In this document: in pieces, positions 34,662-43,945 of the stretch
Layout: the number at the start of each line of letters is the position of its first letter
How positions within the stretch are numbered: the stretch's first letter is position 1
NCBI GenBank assembly: GCA_018701215.1
Contig: JABIWH010000056.1
Span: 1 to 64,000, forward strand
Direction of reading: 5' to 3'
From: Rhodospirillaceae bacterium
GTDB taxonomy: Bacteria > Pseudomonadota > Alphaproteobacteria > GCA-2731375
DNA length: 64,000 nt
The notes under the pieces: generated by a model
What the model saw: the letters and a program-made list of their open reading frames with translations, nothing else
What the model was told of the DNA's origin: nothing
Databases searched by the model: none
Program-made: the position numbers and the translations under genes

Positions 34662-36755
34662 ATGTCTCAAGCATCCTGCCGTCTTGCCATTGATGTGGGC
34701 GGCACATTTACCGACGTTGTCCTGGTCGATGATGACAGCGCCAAAGTCTGGTTCGCCAAGATCCTGAGCACGCCGGACGACCCTTCGGAAGGCTCACTTG
34801 CCGGTGCCGATGAAATCTTGCAGCGAACCGGATTACCTGCAACGGCGGTGCGCGATGTGGTGCATGCCACCACGGTGGCGACCAATGCGGTGCTCGAGGG
34901 CAAGGGTTCGCGTACCGGCATGATCACCACCGCCGGCTTTCGCGATGCCTTGGAAATGGGCCGCGAGGCGCGCTACGACATCTATGACCTTGGCCTGCGC
35001 ATGCCCGCACCCCTGGTGCCGCGCCAGCGCCGTATGGAGGTCAATGAACGGGTCGATTTTGACGGCAATGTTCTGACGCCGCTGGACGAGGCGGAGGTTG
35101 TGGACGTTCTCACCCAACTGGTTGAGGATGCCGGCATCGAATCCTTGGCGATCTGCCTGTTGCATGGCTATGCCCATCCTGGACACGAGGCGCGGGTGGC
35201 CGAGATCGCGGCGCGGCTGTTCCCCAACTTGACGGTTAGCGTATCGCACCAGGTCTCGGCCGAGGTTCGGGAGTTCGAGCGAACCTCCACCACCGTTGTT
35301 GATGCCTATGTGAAACCCCTTGTGCAAACCTATGTAGGCCGTTTGAACCAGGGCCTGGCGGATTTGGGCATGCCCCAGGAAGCCTCCATGATGCTCTCCC
35401 ACGGCGGCATTGGGCCGGCTTCCGACGTGGCCGATACGTTTCCGGTGCGGATGATTGAGTCCGGACCCGCGGCCGGCGCCATCGCCGCCGCGCATTTTGC
35501 CCGTGAAGCCTTGGAACAACCCGATGCCATCGCCTTCGATATGGGCGGTACGACGGCCAAGATATCGGTCATTCACGGCGGTGAGCCGGCCATCACCCAT
35601 GAATTCGAAGTCGGCCATGTGCATCGGTTCAAGCGCGGCAGCGGCTTTCCATTGCAGATTTCAGCCATCGAATTGCTTGAAATAGGCGCGGGCGGCGGCT
35701 CCATCGCCCATGTCAATGATCTGGGCCTGCTCAATGTGGGGCCAAAATCGGCGGGCGCCGACCCGGGCCCGGTCTGTTATGGCCGGGGCGGCACCCAACC
35801 CACCGTCACCGATGCGGATTTGATCCTGGGCTATTTAGATCCGGCGCATTTTCTGGGCGGCGATATGGCGCTTGATGTGGCTGCCGTCAAAGCGGCAATC
35901 GAGACCGATATTGCCGGCCATCTGGGTATGTCGGTGGAGCAGATCGCCTGGGGTATTCACGACGTGGTCAATGAAAGCATGGCAGCAGCGATCCGGGCCC
36001 ATGGGGCGGAAAAAGGCATCGATCTGCGCAATTTCGCCATGATCGCCTTTGGCGGCGCCGGCCCGGTGCATGCCTATGCCCTGGCGCGAAAGTTGGGTTT
36101 GCGCCGGCTGTTGTGCCCCTTTGGTGCCGGTGTTGCCTCCGCCATCGGTTGTCTGGCGGCATTGCCGGCGGTCGAACTGGTGACCGCCTATTTCGCCCGG
36201 CTTGATGCCGTCGATTGGGGCGCGGTCGGGGCGCATTACCGTGCCATGCACCGCAACGGCGAGGCGGCCCTAGCCAAGCTGATTGGCGGCGGCAGTGAAA
36301 TTGTCATGCAACGCTCCATCGATATGCGTTGTCAGGGACAGGGTTATTCCGTCACGGTGCCGATTTCCGATGGTGAGGCCGAGATATCCCTAACGGACTT
36401 GAACGCCGGCTTTGGGGCGATTTATCAGAACGTGTATGGCCACCAACCGCCCGATGTACCCTTGGAAATTGTTGGTTTGCGGGCCCGGGTGCTGACCCCA
36501 CGGCCCAAGCTTGAAATCGCACCAATGATTGACCAGACCGGCGGCACGGCGCTGAAAGGCCGGCGCCCGGTCTATTTCGAGGCTGCGGGCGGTTATGTCG
36601 AGACGGCCGTGTATGACCGCTATCGGCTGCCGTTGGGCGAGGTCTTTGAGGGCCCGGCCATTATCGAAGAACGTGAAACCTCCATTCTGACCGGCCCGGA
36701 TACCACCTTCCACCTGGATCCGGCCGCCAACATCATTATCGACTTCAAGGAATAA
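34662..36755 (+). CDS. hyuA: second hydantoinase / 5-oxoprolinase subunit A
   Basis: A 697-residue HyuA paralogue. The ATPase motifs are AIDVGGTFTDVVLVD near the N-terminus and AFDMGGTTAKISVIH in the middle. It is similar in length and layout to the copy at 27798-29894 but clearly different in sequence, so this is an old duplication or separate acquisition and not a recent repeat. It is divergent from the aminotransferase-led operon, with about 100 bases of shared promoter region. The HyuB partner follows after 6 bases. Confidence 0.93.
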   Translation: MSQASCRLAIDVGGTFTDVVLVDDDSAKVWFAKILSTPDDPSEGSLAGADEILQRTGLPATAVRDVVHATTVATNAVLEGKGSRTGMITTAGFRDALEMGREARYDIYDLGLRMPAPLVPRQRRMEVNERVDFDGNVLTPLDEAEVVDVLTQLVEDAGIESLAICLLHGYAHPGHEARVAEIAARLFPNLTVSVSHQVSAEVREFERTSTTVVDAYVKPLVQTYVGRLNQGLADLGMPQEASMMLSHGGIGPASDVADTFPVRMIESGPAAGAIAAAHFAREALEQPDAIAFDMGGTTAKISVIHGGEPAITHEFEVGHVHRFKRGSGFPLQISAIELLEIGAGGGSIAHVNDLGLLNVGPKSAGADPGPVCYGRGGTQPTVTDADLILGYLDPAHFLGGDMALDVAAVKAAIETDIAGHLGMSVEQIAWGIHDVVNESMAAAIRAHGAEKGIDLRNFAMIAFGGAGPVHAYALARKLGLRRLLCPFGAGVASAIGCLAALPAVELVTAYFARLDAVDWGAVGAHYRAMHRNGEAALAKLIGGGSEIVMQRSIDMRCQGQGYSVTVPISDGEAEISLTDLNAGFGAIYQNVYGHQPPDVPLEIVGLRARVLTPRPKLEIAPMIDQTGGTALKGRRPVYFEAAGGYVETAVYDRYRLPLGEVFEGPAIIEERETSILTGPDTTFHLDPAANIIIDFKE

Positions 36756-36761
36756 GCTCCT

Positions 36762-38372
36762 ATGGACCCTACGGAGACACTTGATCCCATTACCGTCGAA
36801 GTTCTGTGGACCCGCCTGATCTCGGTAATTGACGAGGCCGCGTTGGCGCTGCACCGCACATCGTTTTCCACTGTGGTACGCGAATCCCATGACTACACCT
36901 GCATGGTGTTGGCGCCCGATGGCCAGTCGGTTGCGCAGGCGACCCGGTCCATTCCCTCGTTCATCGGCACGCTGCCCATGTCGGTACGCGCCTTCTTGGT
37001 TAAATATCCCGCTGACACCCTGCGCCCCGGTGATGTGATTATTTCCAATGATCCCTGGATTGGCACTGGTCATCTGCCGGATTTGACCATCGCCGCGCCA
37101 ATTTTTCATGGTGATACCTTGGTTGGATTTGCCGGTTCCATCGCCCATATGGCGGATATCGGGGGCCGTCGGCGGGCGCCGGACAACAAGGATATCTATG
37201 AAGAAGGCCTGCAAATCCCGATCCTGAAGCTGTACGAGGCCGGCCAGCGCAATGAAACCCTCTACGACATTATCCGCCAGAACGTGCGTGTACCGGACGA
37301 AGTCAGCGGCGACATTCATGCCATGGTGGGGGCCTGCCAACGCATGGGTACCGGCGTTACCGATCTTTTGGCGGAATACGCCATGGCGGATATGTGGGGC
37401 TTGGCCAATCGGATCATGGATCTGACCGAGGTCGCCATGCGCCGGGCGATTGAGCAAATTCCCGATGGTATCTACAGCTCCACCACGAAAATAGATTCCT
37501 TCGATAGCCAGAATTCGCTGGAAATGCACTGCCGGATCGATGTCAGGGGCGCCGAACTGGTGGCCGATTTCGCCGGCAGCTCGCCGCAGAACCCTTCGCC
37601 CCTGAATTCCGTGCTTGGCTATACCCAGGCTTATTCGACCTATGCCCTGAAATGCGTGCTGCTGCCTGATGTGCCCAACAACGAGGGTAATTTTCGCCCC
37701 ATTACGATCCAGGCGCCTGATGGCTGTTTCCTGAATCCGAAATACCCGGCGGCGGTGGAGGCCAGGGCGACGGTGGGGCATTATTGTACCTCCGCCATCT
37801 TCAACACCCTGGCTAAGGCCCTGCCGGACCGGGTGCCGGCGGAAAGCGGCATTCCGCTGCATGGTTTCGCCATGTCCGGTTGGAATAACGATGACCGGCC
37901 GTTTTCGACGATTTTCTTCTTTAACGGCGGCCAGGGTGCCCGGCCCGATCAGGACGGCATTTCAACTCTCAGCTTTCCCACCAATGTTTCGACCACGCCG
38001 GTGGAAGTGCTGGAACGTGGCGTGCCGGTGCGGATCCATGACAAATCCTTCCTGCCCGGCTCCGGCGGGGCCGGCCGGTATCGTGGTGGCCTGGGCCAGC
38101 GTGTGGCGATGGAAATAACCAGCCCGCGCCCGGTCACCTTGGTGGTGCTGTCGCAGCGTCTGAATTTCCCGCCCGTTGGCCGCAATGGCGGCGAGAACGG
38201 CAGTCTCGAAAGAATTCTGCTCAACGGTGATGAAGTCGAGGGCGGCAAGCCATTTCGCCTCAACAAGGGCGATGTCATCACGCTGGACCTGCCGGGCGGC
38301 GGCGGCTTTGGCGCTGTTGCGGAACGATTACGGGATCGGCATGAAGCGGATCTAAAGGATGGCCTTGTCTAA
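36762..38372 (+). CDS. hyuB: second hydantoinase / 5-oxoprolinase subunit B
   Basis: A 536-residue HyuB-family protein starting DPTETLDPITVEVLWTRL. The core IISNDPWIGTGHLPDLTIAAPIF and the C-terminal GGAGRYRGGLGQ and DLPGGGGFG segments are those of the family. It lies 6 bases behind its HyuA partner. It ends before a strong terminator of the opposite-strand TRAP binding protein gene, which could also act on this transcript. Confidence 0.93.
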   Translation: MDPTETLDPITVEVLWTRLISVIDEAALALHRTSFSTVVRESHDYTCMVLAPDGQSVAQATRSIPSFIGTLPMSVRAFLVKYPADTLRPGDVIISNDPWIGTGHLPDLTIAAPIFHGDTLVGFAGSIAHMADIGGRRRAPDNKDIYEEGLQIPILKLYEAGQRNETLYDIIRQNVRVPDEVSGDIHAMVGACQRMGTGVTDLLAEYAMADMWGLANRIMDLTEVAMRRAIEQIPDGIYSSTTKIDSFDSQNSLEMHCRIDVRGAELVADFAGSSPQNPSPLNSVLGYTQAYSTYALKCVLLPDVPNNEGNFRPITIQAPDGCFLNPKYPAAVEARATVGHYCTSAIFNTLAKALPDRVPAESGIPLHGFAMSGWNNDDRPFSTIFFFNGGQGARPDQDGISTLSFPTNVSTTPVEVLERGVPVRIHDKSFLPGSGGAGRYRGGLGQRVAMEITSPRPVTLVVLSQRLNFPPVGRNGGENGSLERILLNGDEVEGGKPFRLNKGDVITLDLPGGGGFGAVAERLRDRHEADLKDGLV

Positions 38373-38390
38373 ATTCGCATCGCGATAGGC

Positions 38391-38424
38391 AAAAAAATGG
38401 GCGGCCGAAGCCGCCCATTTCCAA
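38391..38424 (-). terminator. rho-independent terminator after the TAXI binding protein gene
   Basis: On the minus strand AATGGGCGGC and GCCGCCCATT make a 10-bp stem closed by a TTCG tetraloop, followed by a run of T. It lies between two convergent genes. The stem is complementary on the plus strand too, though the T run there is very short, so it may work in both directions. Confidence 0.85.
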
Positions 38425-38440
38425 GTTCTGTATCGCGGTA

Positions 38441-39610
38441 CTAGTCGAGACCGACTTTCTTGCGATGGTCGGCCCAATATTTCGGCCAGGCTTCGGAGAC
38501 CTTGATCTTGTTTTTCTTCTTTTTCTCCGCCGCGCGCCAGGCATTGAAGGCATCCGTGGCATTGTCCCACTCTTCAATAACCTTGGCATGACGGGCCATA
38601 CGCTTGGTGTTCCAAGCTTCGTCCGCCGCGCTCCAGACACCCTTTTCCTTCAGATATTTGATGGAGCCGGGGTGCCAGGCAACATCGGCCGGGGTCTTGC
38701 CTGCCTTGGTGATGGCCCAGTTCTTGGTCGTGGCGTTGACGTTCTTGTATAGGTCAAACGCCTCGTCCATGGCCTTGGCGACTTCATAGACTTCCGCTTC
38801 GCTGCGGCTGGCGTAGGTGACCATCATGGGATAGCGGAAGCCGATGATATTCACGGGCTTGCCTTTTTCCATGCCGGCACCGTCGTCGATGGACAGCGGC
38901 GCGTACATCGGGGCGATCTTGTTAATGCGGGCCCAACCTTCCTTGTCGGCGGGATCGAATTGCACCCAGTCGATGCCGTCCGGTGAAGATTCCAGCTCGC
39001 GGGTGATGCCGGAATAGGGTGACATCAAAAAGCCATCGATCTTGCCTGTCAGCCGCGCGCCCTTCATGACGCCATAACCGCCAAACCAGACGGCCTTGAT
39101 GTCATCGCGGCTCAAACCCGCATAGGCCAACAGCGCGTCGGTCTTGACGTTGACGGACGGATTGCCCTTCACGTAGCCGATGCGAGCGCCTTTGAGCATA
39201 TGGCCATCGGCATATTTCGAACCCTTCTGCACCGTCAGGCCGGTGGCCGTCGGTGGTGCCAGAACGATGCGAATGTCCTGCGGACCCCATTGGGTGACGG
39301 CAAAATCATAGGTGCCTTCCGAGGCGAAGAATGTCTCGGTCGCCAGGAAGCCGTAATGCGCCTTGCGCTGGGTTACCGGTAGCATGCGGCCGATACCGGT
39401 GCCCGAGGGCACGATACGGATACGGGTGCCGTATTTCTTCTTGAAGGCATTGGCCACGGCGGATGCCTGTGCGAAGCCAGCGGAGCCGAAATCATACGAG
39501 GTCCAAATCATGGTTTTTGGTACGCCGCCCGCCTGGGCGCCGGAGGTGGCTAGCAGAGCCGCCATTGCGGCGCCCCCCGCGAACCGCCACATGTGTTTAG
39601 TCAGTGTCAT
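38441..39610 (-). CDS. TAXI-family TRAP transporter solute-binding protein
   Basis: A 389-residue periplasmic binding protein. The signal peptide is about residues 1-27 (KHMWRFAGGAAMAALLATSGAQA), and the mature part has the TAXI-type layout: SYDFGSAGFAQASAVANAFKKKYGTRIRIVPSGTG. It binds the substrate for the fused TRAP permease encoded just upstream. Related proteins bind glutamate or other small organic molecules, so the ligand is not predicted. Both genes probably come from one transcript, separated by 163 bases. The gene sits beside the second HyuAB pair, so it may import that pathway's substrate. Confidence 0.93.
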   Translation of the reverse strand: MTLTKHMWRFAGGAAMAALLATSGAQAGGVPKTMIWTSYDFGSAGFAQASAVANAFKKKYGTRIRIVPSGTGIGRMLPVTQRKAHYGFLATETFFASEGTYDFAVTQWGPQDIRIVLAPPTATGLTVQKGSKYADGHMLKGARIGYVKGNPSVNVKTDALLAYAGLSRDDIKAVWFGGYGVMKGARLTGKIDGFLMSPYSGITRELESSPDGIDWVQFDPADKEGWARINKIAPMYAPLSIDDGAGMEKGKPVNIIGFRYPMMVTYASRSEAEVYEVAKAMDEAFDLYKNVNATTKNWAITKAGKTPADVAWHPGSIKYLKEKGVWSAADEAWNTKRMARHAKVIEEWDNATDAFNAWRAAEKKKKNKIKVSEAWPKYWADHRKKVGLD

Positions 39611-39773
39611 CGTGAGTTCTCCCTAGTTATTCCATTCACGGATAAGCCATGTGGATTTTGTAGGACATACAATATCGCCCTACGCCGCCACGCGCCACCC
39701 TCTCATATGCGCGCCGTTGCACGCTCCCAATATCGGGCCAGATCATGTTTTCTTCCTGATCCCGAACCTCTTC

Positions 39774-41729
39774 CTACGCCGTCACGCTTTTCCGCTGGAA
39801 CAACGCAATGGCGTAACAAATAGCAACCAAAACCACGCCGGCGATTTTGGAAATTCCCTCCGGATAGAGCAGGCAACCCGCCGCGACCAGCAACGGTATG
39901 CGGATTGACCAGCCGACCACGCCGACCTTGGCGAGATAGCCTTCGAAAGCGGCCGCCATTAACCAAACGGCGACCAGCGCCGTGCTCACCATGATGATGA
40001 TGTCGTCCCACTCGCCACGCAGAATAAGTGCGGGATTGAGCACGAATATGAATGGCAGGATAAAATTGATCAGGCCAAGCCGCATGGAACGCATGCCGAT
40101 TGCCATGGTATCGGCCTTCGCGATGATCGAGGCCGCCACGGCCGCCAACGCCACGGGCGGCGTGATGTACGACAACATGCCCCAATACAGAATGAACAAA
40201 TGCGAAGCGATAGGGTCCAGTCCGGCATCAATCAGGGCCGGGCCGAGCACGATGGCCAGGAAGATGTAACAGGCGCTGACCGTCATGCCCATGCCGAGCA
40301 GGAACGAGGTCACCGCCCCCATGGCCAGCAGAATATATAGATTATCGCCGGCGATCTGCAGCAGTTCCCGGGAAAAGGCGCCGCCCACACCGGTAAACGC
40401 CAGCGACCCGACGATCATGCCGACGCCGGCCAGGATCGCTATGATGTTCGAGATAATTTTCGTCGAATCGACGATCAATTCCTTGAACTTGGCGAAGTTG
40501 AAGCGTTTGTCGCCCTTGCGAAATATGATCGAACAAAAGATCAGAATGCCCGCCGCATAGTATGGGGCATAAAGGTCAAGCCGCAGCCAGACCAGCATAT
40601 AGACCAGGGCGACTAGGCTGAAAATGTAGTACCAACCGTCCTTGAATGTCTCCCAAAGGTTCGGAATATCGGCCTCGTCCATGCCTTTCAGGCCGTTGAC
40701 GGCGGCGTAGTTATCCACTTGCAGCAACAGCGCGATATAGAAAATCACTGCCGGCACCACGGCCGCGATCATCACGGTCGAATAGGGAACGTTCAGGAAT
40801 TCCGCCATCAGGAAGGCCACGGCCCCCATCACGGGGGGCATCAAGGCACCACCCGTGGAGGCGCAGGATTCCACGGCGCCCGCGTAGACGGCGGGATAGC
40901 CAACCCGCTTCATGGTCGGAATGGTCAATTTGCCGGTGGTGACAACGTTGGAGATGACGCTGCCGCTCAACGAGCCGAAAAAGCCGGAGGACAGGATGGC
41001 GACCTTGGCCGGGCCGCCCCGGCTGCGCCCCATCAGGGCCGAAGCAAAGTTCATGAAGAAATCACCGCCCCCCGTAACCACCAGCGCGGAGCCGAAGATC
41101 AGGAAGCCGATCAGTAGATTGCCGGCCACCCGCATGGGCACGCCGATAATGCTCTCGAAGCCCATGGCATGGGCGCGGACCAGTTCCAGCGGCTCTTTCG
41201 CGAAGCCCCAAAGGAAGCCGGGCGCCACATCGGTCCACAATGGGAACAGGAAAAACATTGTGGCGATGATAAACAAGGCATTGCCACCGGCCCGGCGTAC
41301 CGCTTCCAGGGCCAGGAAACAAATCGCCGCCGCCGCGATGGTCGGCACTGGCGGCGCCACGATATCCCAGCCCTGTTCGACCATTTCGCCGCCGTAGTAG
41401 GACAGATACATCGCGGCCACGAGGCAAATTATGGCCAGCACCCAGTCATAAATCGGGACATGGTAGCGGTCGGCATTGCGGGCCGGAAAAATCAGGAACG
41501 ACAGCGGCAGGAAAATGGCGATCAGCAGGTAATAATATGAGTTGTCGACAAGAACGTAACCGCCTACATCCCAGCTGAAGGTCTGGTTCATCGCCACCAG
41601 AATACCAAACGCGCCGTAAAACAAGGCGATCCAATAGACCAGACCGGATATACGATCCGATGTCGCCTCGTCCGCCAAGGCTTCCAGCTTGGCATCATCC
41701 TCACTGCCAAGTTCGGTGGAATTACTCAT
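39774..41729 (-). CDS. TRAP transporter permease, fused small and large subunits (4TM/12TM)
   Basis: A 651-residue inner-membrane protein with about sixteen hydrophobic stretches. The N-terminal part is the DctQ-like small domain, and the rest the DctM-like large domain, with LSGSVISNVVTTGKLTIP and MPPVMGAVAFLMAEFL, which are conserved in fused TAXI-type TRAP permeases. A sodium-driven uptake role is known for this class. It is the upstream gene of the TAXI operon. Its promoter faces that of the aspartate aminotransferase gene, with about 200 bases between. Confidence 0.93.
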   Translation of the reverse strand: MSNSTELGSEDDAKLEALADEATSDRISGLVYWIALFYGAFGILVAMNQTFSWDVGGYVLVDNSYYYLLIAIFLPLSFLIFPARNADRYHVPIYDWVLAIICLVAAMYLSYYGGEMVEQGWDIVAPPVPTIAAAAICFLALEAVRRAGGNALFIIATMFFLFPLWTDVAPGFLWGFAKEPLELVRAHAMGFESIIGVPMRVAGNLLIGFLIFGSALVVTGGGDFFMNFASALMGRSRGGPAKVAILSSGFFGSLSGSVISNVVTTGKLTIPTMKRVGYPAVYAGAVESCASTGGALMPPVMGAVAFLMAEFLNVPYSTVMIAAVVPAVIFYIALLLQVDNYAAVNGLKGMDEADIPNLWETFKDGWYYIFSLVALVYMLVWLRLDLYAPYYAAGILIFCSIIFRKGDKRFNFAKFKELIVDSTKIISNIIAILAGVGMIVGSLAFTGVGGAFSRELLQIAGDNLYILLAMGAVTSFLLGMGMTVSACYIFLAIVLGPALIDAGLDPIASHLFILYWGMLSYITPPVALAAVAASIIAKADTMAIGMRSMRLGLINFILPFIFVLNPALILRGEWDDIIIMVSTALVAVWLMAAAFEGYLAKVGVVGWSIRIPLLVAAGCLLYPEGISKIAGVVLVAICYAIALFQRKSVTA

Positions 41730-41790
41730 TTCACGCCTCCCCTAGGGCGGTGGCTCCATTTTCGAGAAGCCTTGGCCGCCGCACTCTCCA

Positions 41791-41802
41791 GACCGATCGG
41801 TC
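41791..41802. promoter_or_regulatory. 12-bp perfect palindrome in the TRAP / aminotransferase divergent gap
   Basis: GACCGATCGGTC lies 62 bases upstream of the TRAP permease start and about 130 bases upstream of the aminotransferase start. It could be a repressor half-site pair, but a single 12-base palindrome can arise by chance. Confidence 0.3.
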
Positions 41803-41932
41803 ATCAATTCCCTGGCGATGGTAACTAAGTTTTGTCTCACTAGAAACGATTTTTCGTCCCAGGCGCTCAGATAATCTAGACAAGCAGGCCTGCAATGGGT
41901 CAAGTATGCGTGTAACAACAAGGAGTAGTGCC

Positions 41933-43132
41933 GTGGATTTCGCGCCTAGAATGAGCCGTTTCAAACCATCCCCCTCTCAGATTGCCACTGCCCGCGTGCG
42001 GGAACTTCAGGCACAAGGCCGAGACATCATCAAGCTGACGGCCGGCGAGCCGGATTTTCCCGCGCCCGAGCATGCCAAACAGGCCGTCATGGAGTTGATG
42101 GAACGCAACGAAATCCAATACACGCCCATTAACGGCACCCTGGCCATGCGCCAGGCGGTGCAGGCCAAGTTCAAGCGTGACAACAACCTCGACTACGATC
42201 TGGACCAAATCGCCGTTGGTTCCGGCTCAAAACAGATCCTGTTCAATGCCTTGATGGCAACCGTATCGGCGGGGGACGAGGTTATTATCCCCGGCCCATA
42301 TTGGGCTTCCTATCCAGACATGGTGAAACTGGCGGGTGGCACGCCTGTCTTTGTGCTGGCCGGGCAAAACGAAAAATTCAAGATGCGCCCCGAGGAGCTG
42401 GAGGCCGCGATCACGCCGCAGACCAAGTGGCTGATGTTCTGCTCCCCCTCCAACCCGACGGGTGCCACCTATTCCCGCGGCGAGTTGCGTGCCCTGGCCG
42501 ATGTCTTGTTGCGTCACCCCCATGTTCACGTGTTGACCGACGATGTCTATGAGCATTTGCTTTTTGATGATCATGAATTCGCCACCCTGGCCCAGGTGGA
42601 GCCGAAACTGTTTGACCGCACGGTGACGGCCAACAGCGTCTCCAAGGCCTATTCCATGACCGGCTTTCGTTGCGGCTATGCCGGTGGGCCCAAGGATATC
42701 ATCGCCAAAATGTCGAATATGCAGTCGCAAAGCACGGCCGGTGTCTCCGCCCTGGGACAGGCCGGCGCGGTTGCCGCCCTGAACGGCCCACAGGAATTGC
42801 TGAAGGAGCGGGCGGCGAACCTGCAACGGCGGCGCGATATGCTGTTCGAAAAGCTGAATGCCGCCGAGGGCCTGAGCTGCGACCTGCCGGAGGGGGCGAT
42901 GTATATATTCTGCTCCTGCGCCGGCACCATCGGCAAGCGAACGCCGGACGGCAAGGTCATCGAAAACGATACGGATTTTACGATGTATCTGCTGGATACC
43001 GTCGGTGTCGCGGTGGTGCAGGGTGAGGCTTATGGTCTGGCGCCCTATTTCCGGGCCAGTTTCGTCGCGCCCGAGGCCGATTTGATACGCGGCGGCGATT
43101 TGATCCAACAGGCTTGCGCGGCCCTGAAATAG
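41933..43132 (+). CDS. aspartate/tyrosine-type aminotransferase (class I)
   Basis: A 399-residue fold-type I aminotransferase. The PLP lysine is K238 in TANSVSKAYSMTGFRCGY, the Asn is in SPSNPTGATY and the Asp/Tyr in VLTDDVYEHLLF, and a conserved Arg near the C-terminus (FRASFVAPE) binds the substrate carboxylate. The start is the GTG at 41933-41935, with AGGAG seven bases before it; an upstream ATG in frame has no such site. It transfers the amino group of aspartate or a similar amino acid to 2-oxoglutarate. The phosphosulfolactate-synthase-like gene follows after ten bases, so cysteate is a conceivable substrate. Confidence 0.92.
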   Translation: MDFAPRMSRFKPSPSQIATARVRELQAQGRDIIKLTAGEPDFPAPEHAKQAVMELMERNEIQYTPINGTLAMRQAVQAKFKRDNNLDYDLDQIAVGSGSKQILFNALMATVSAGDEVIIPGPYWASYPDMVKLAGGTPVFVLAGQNEKFKMRPEELEAAITPQTKWLMFCSPSNPTGATYSRGELRALADVLLRHPHVHVLTDDVYEHLLFDDHEFATLAQVEPKLFDRTVTANSVSKAYSMTGFRCGYAGGPKDIIAKMSNMQSQSTAGVSALGQAGAVAALNGPQELLKERAANLQRRRDMLFEKLNAAEGLSCDLPEGAMYIFCSCAGTIGKRTPDGKVIENDTDFTMYLLDTVGVAVVQGEAYGLAPYFRASFVAPEADLIRGGDLIQQACAALK

Positions 43133-43142
43133 GGGGTTTGCC

Positions 43143-43940
43143 ATGGTACACACACCGGCCTTTCCATTTGTCCCGCTTGATAGCCGCCGCAGCCTGGAGA
43201 AGCCCCGCGGCGCCGGCTTGACCATGGTCTCTGACTATCAGCTCGGTTTGCGGGCACTGGAAGAACTTCTGGAGCTGGCCGGTGACTATATGGACATTTT
43301 CAAAGTGGCGACCGGCACCGCGCGGCTGTTTGACAGAAGCCATCTGATTGCGAAGCTGGCGCTTCTCGAGCGCCACGGCGTGCGCTCCCTGCTTGGCGGG
43401 CAGTTTCAGGAATATGTCCTGCATAGCATGGGGATCGACGCTTTTCCCCGGCATCTGGAGGAAGCCCGTGCGGTCGGCTTCGATCTGGTCGAGATTTCCG
43501 ACAATGTGGTCGATCTCGGTCCCGGCACCCGCGAGCGGTTGTTCGAGATGGTGCGCGCCGCCGGGTCGAAGCCGGTGGGAGAGATCGGCGACAAGCGTGC
43601 GCACTCGGCGACGGAAGCCATCGTGGCCGAGGTCCAGGAGGTGCTCGACCTAGGCGCCGAATTGGCCCTGATCGAAGGTGCCGAGTTGATGCTCGACGGC
43701 AAGCCGAATGAAGAGTTGATCCTGGCTCTGAAGCGGGAGGTCAAGATAGAGCGCTGCATGTTCGAACTGGCCACGCCCCGGGTCGGCAGCACGACGGTGC
43801 AGATCTACGCTGGCAAGAAATTCCTGATCAAGACCTTTGGCCCGGACGTCAATCTGGGCAATGTGACGCCCGATGTGGTGATCGAAACGGAAACCACCCG
43901 GTTGGGCCTTGGCTCCTCGGGCCCGCTTGATTTGATGTAG
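43143..43940 (+). CDS. phosphosulfolactate synthase-like protein (ComA family)
   Basis: A 265-residue TIM-barrel protein with KPRGAGLTMVSDYQLGLRALEELLELAGDYMDIFKVATGTARLF region, split here as KPRGAGLTMVSDYQLG and LLELAGDYMDIFKVATGT, matching the ComA family. ComA joins sulfite to phosphoenolpyruvate, giving phosphosulfolactate. Here it sits ten bases after an aspartate aminotransferase gene. Its substrates in alphaproteobacteria are not established, and neither ComB nor ComC homologues are visible in the window. The SoeABC sulfite dehydrogenase at 21613-26201 handles sulfite too, but it is some 17 kb away. Other PEP-dependent activities are possible. Confidence 0.8.
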   Translation: MVHTPAFPFVPLDSRRSLEKPRGAGLTMVSDYQLGLRALEELLELAGDYMDIFKVATGTARLFDRSHLIAKLALLERHGVRSLLGGQFQEYVLHSMGIDAFPRHLEEARAVGFDLVEISDNVVDLGPGTRERLFEMVRAAGSKPVGEIGDKRAHSATEAIVAEVQEVLDLGAELALIEGAELMLDGKPNEELILALKREVKIERCMFELATPRVGSTTVQIYAGKKFLIKTFGPDVNLGNVTPDVVIETETTRLGLGSSGPLDLM

Positions 43941-43945
43941 CGGCG

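Noticed and set aside
27798..36755. Recent tandem duplication of hyuAB
   Set aside because: The copies are similar in length and motifs but their sequences differ throughout, so the duplication is old or they were gained separately.
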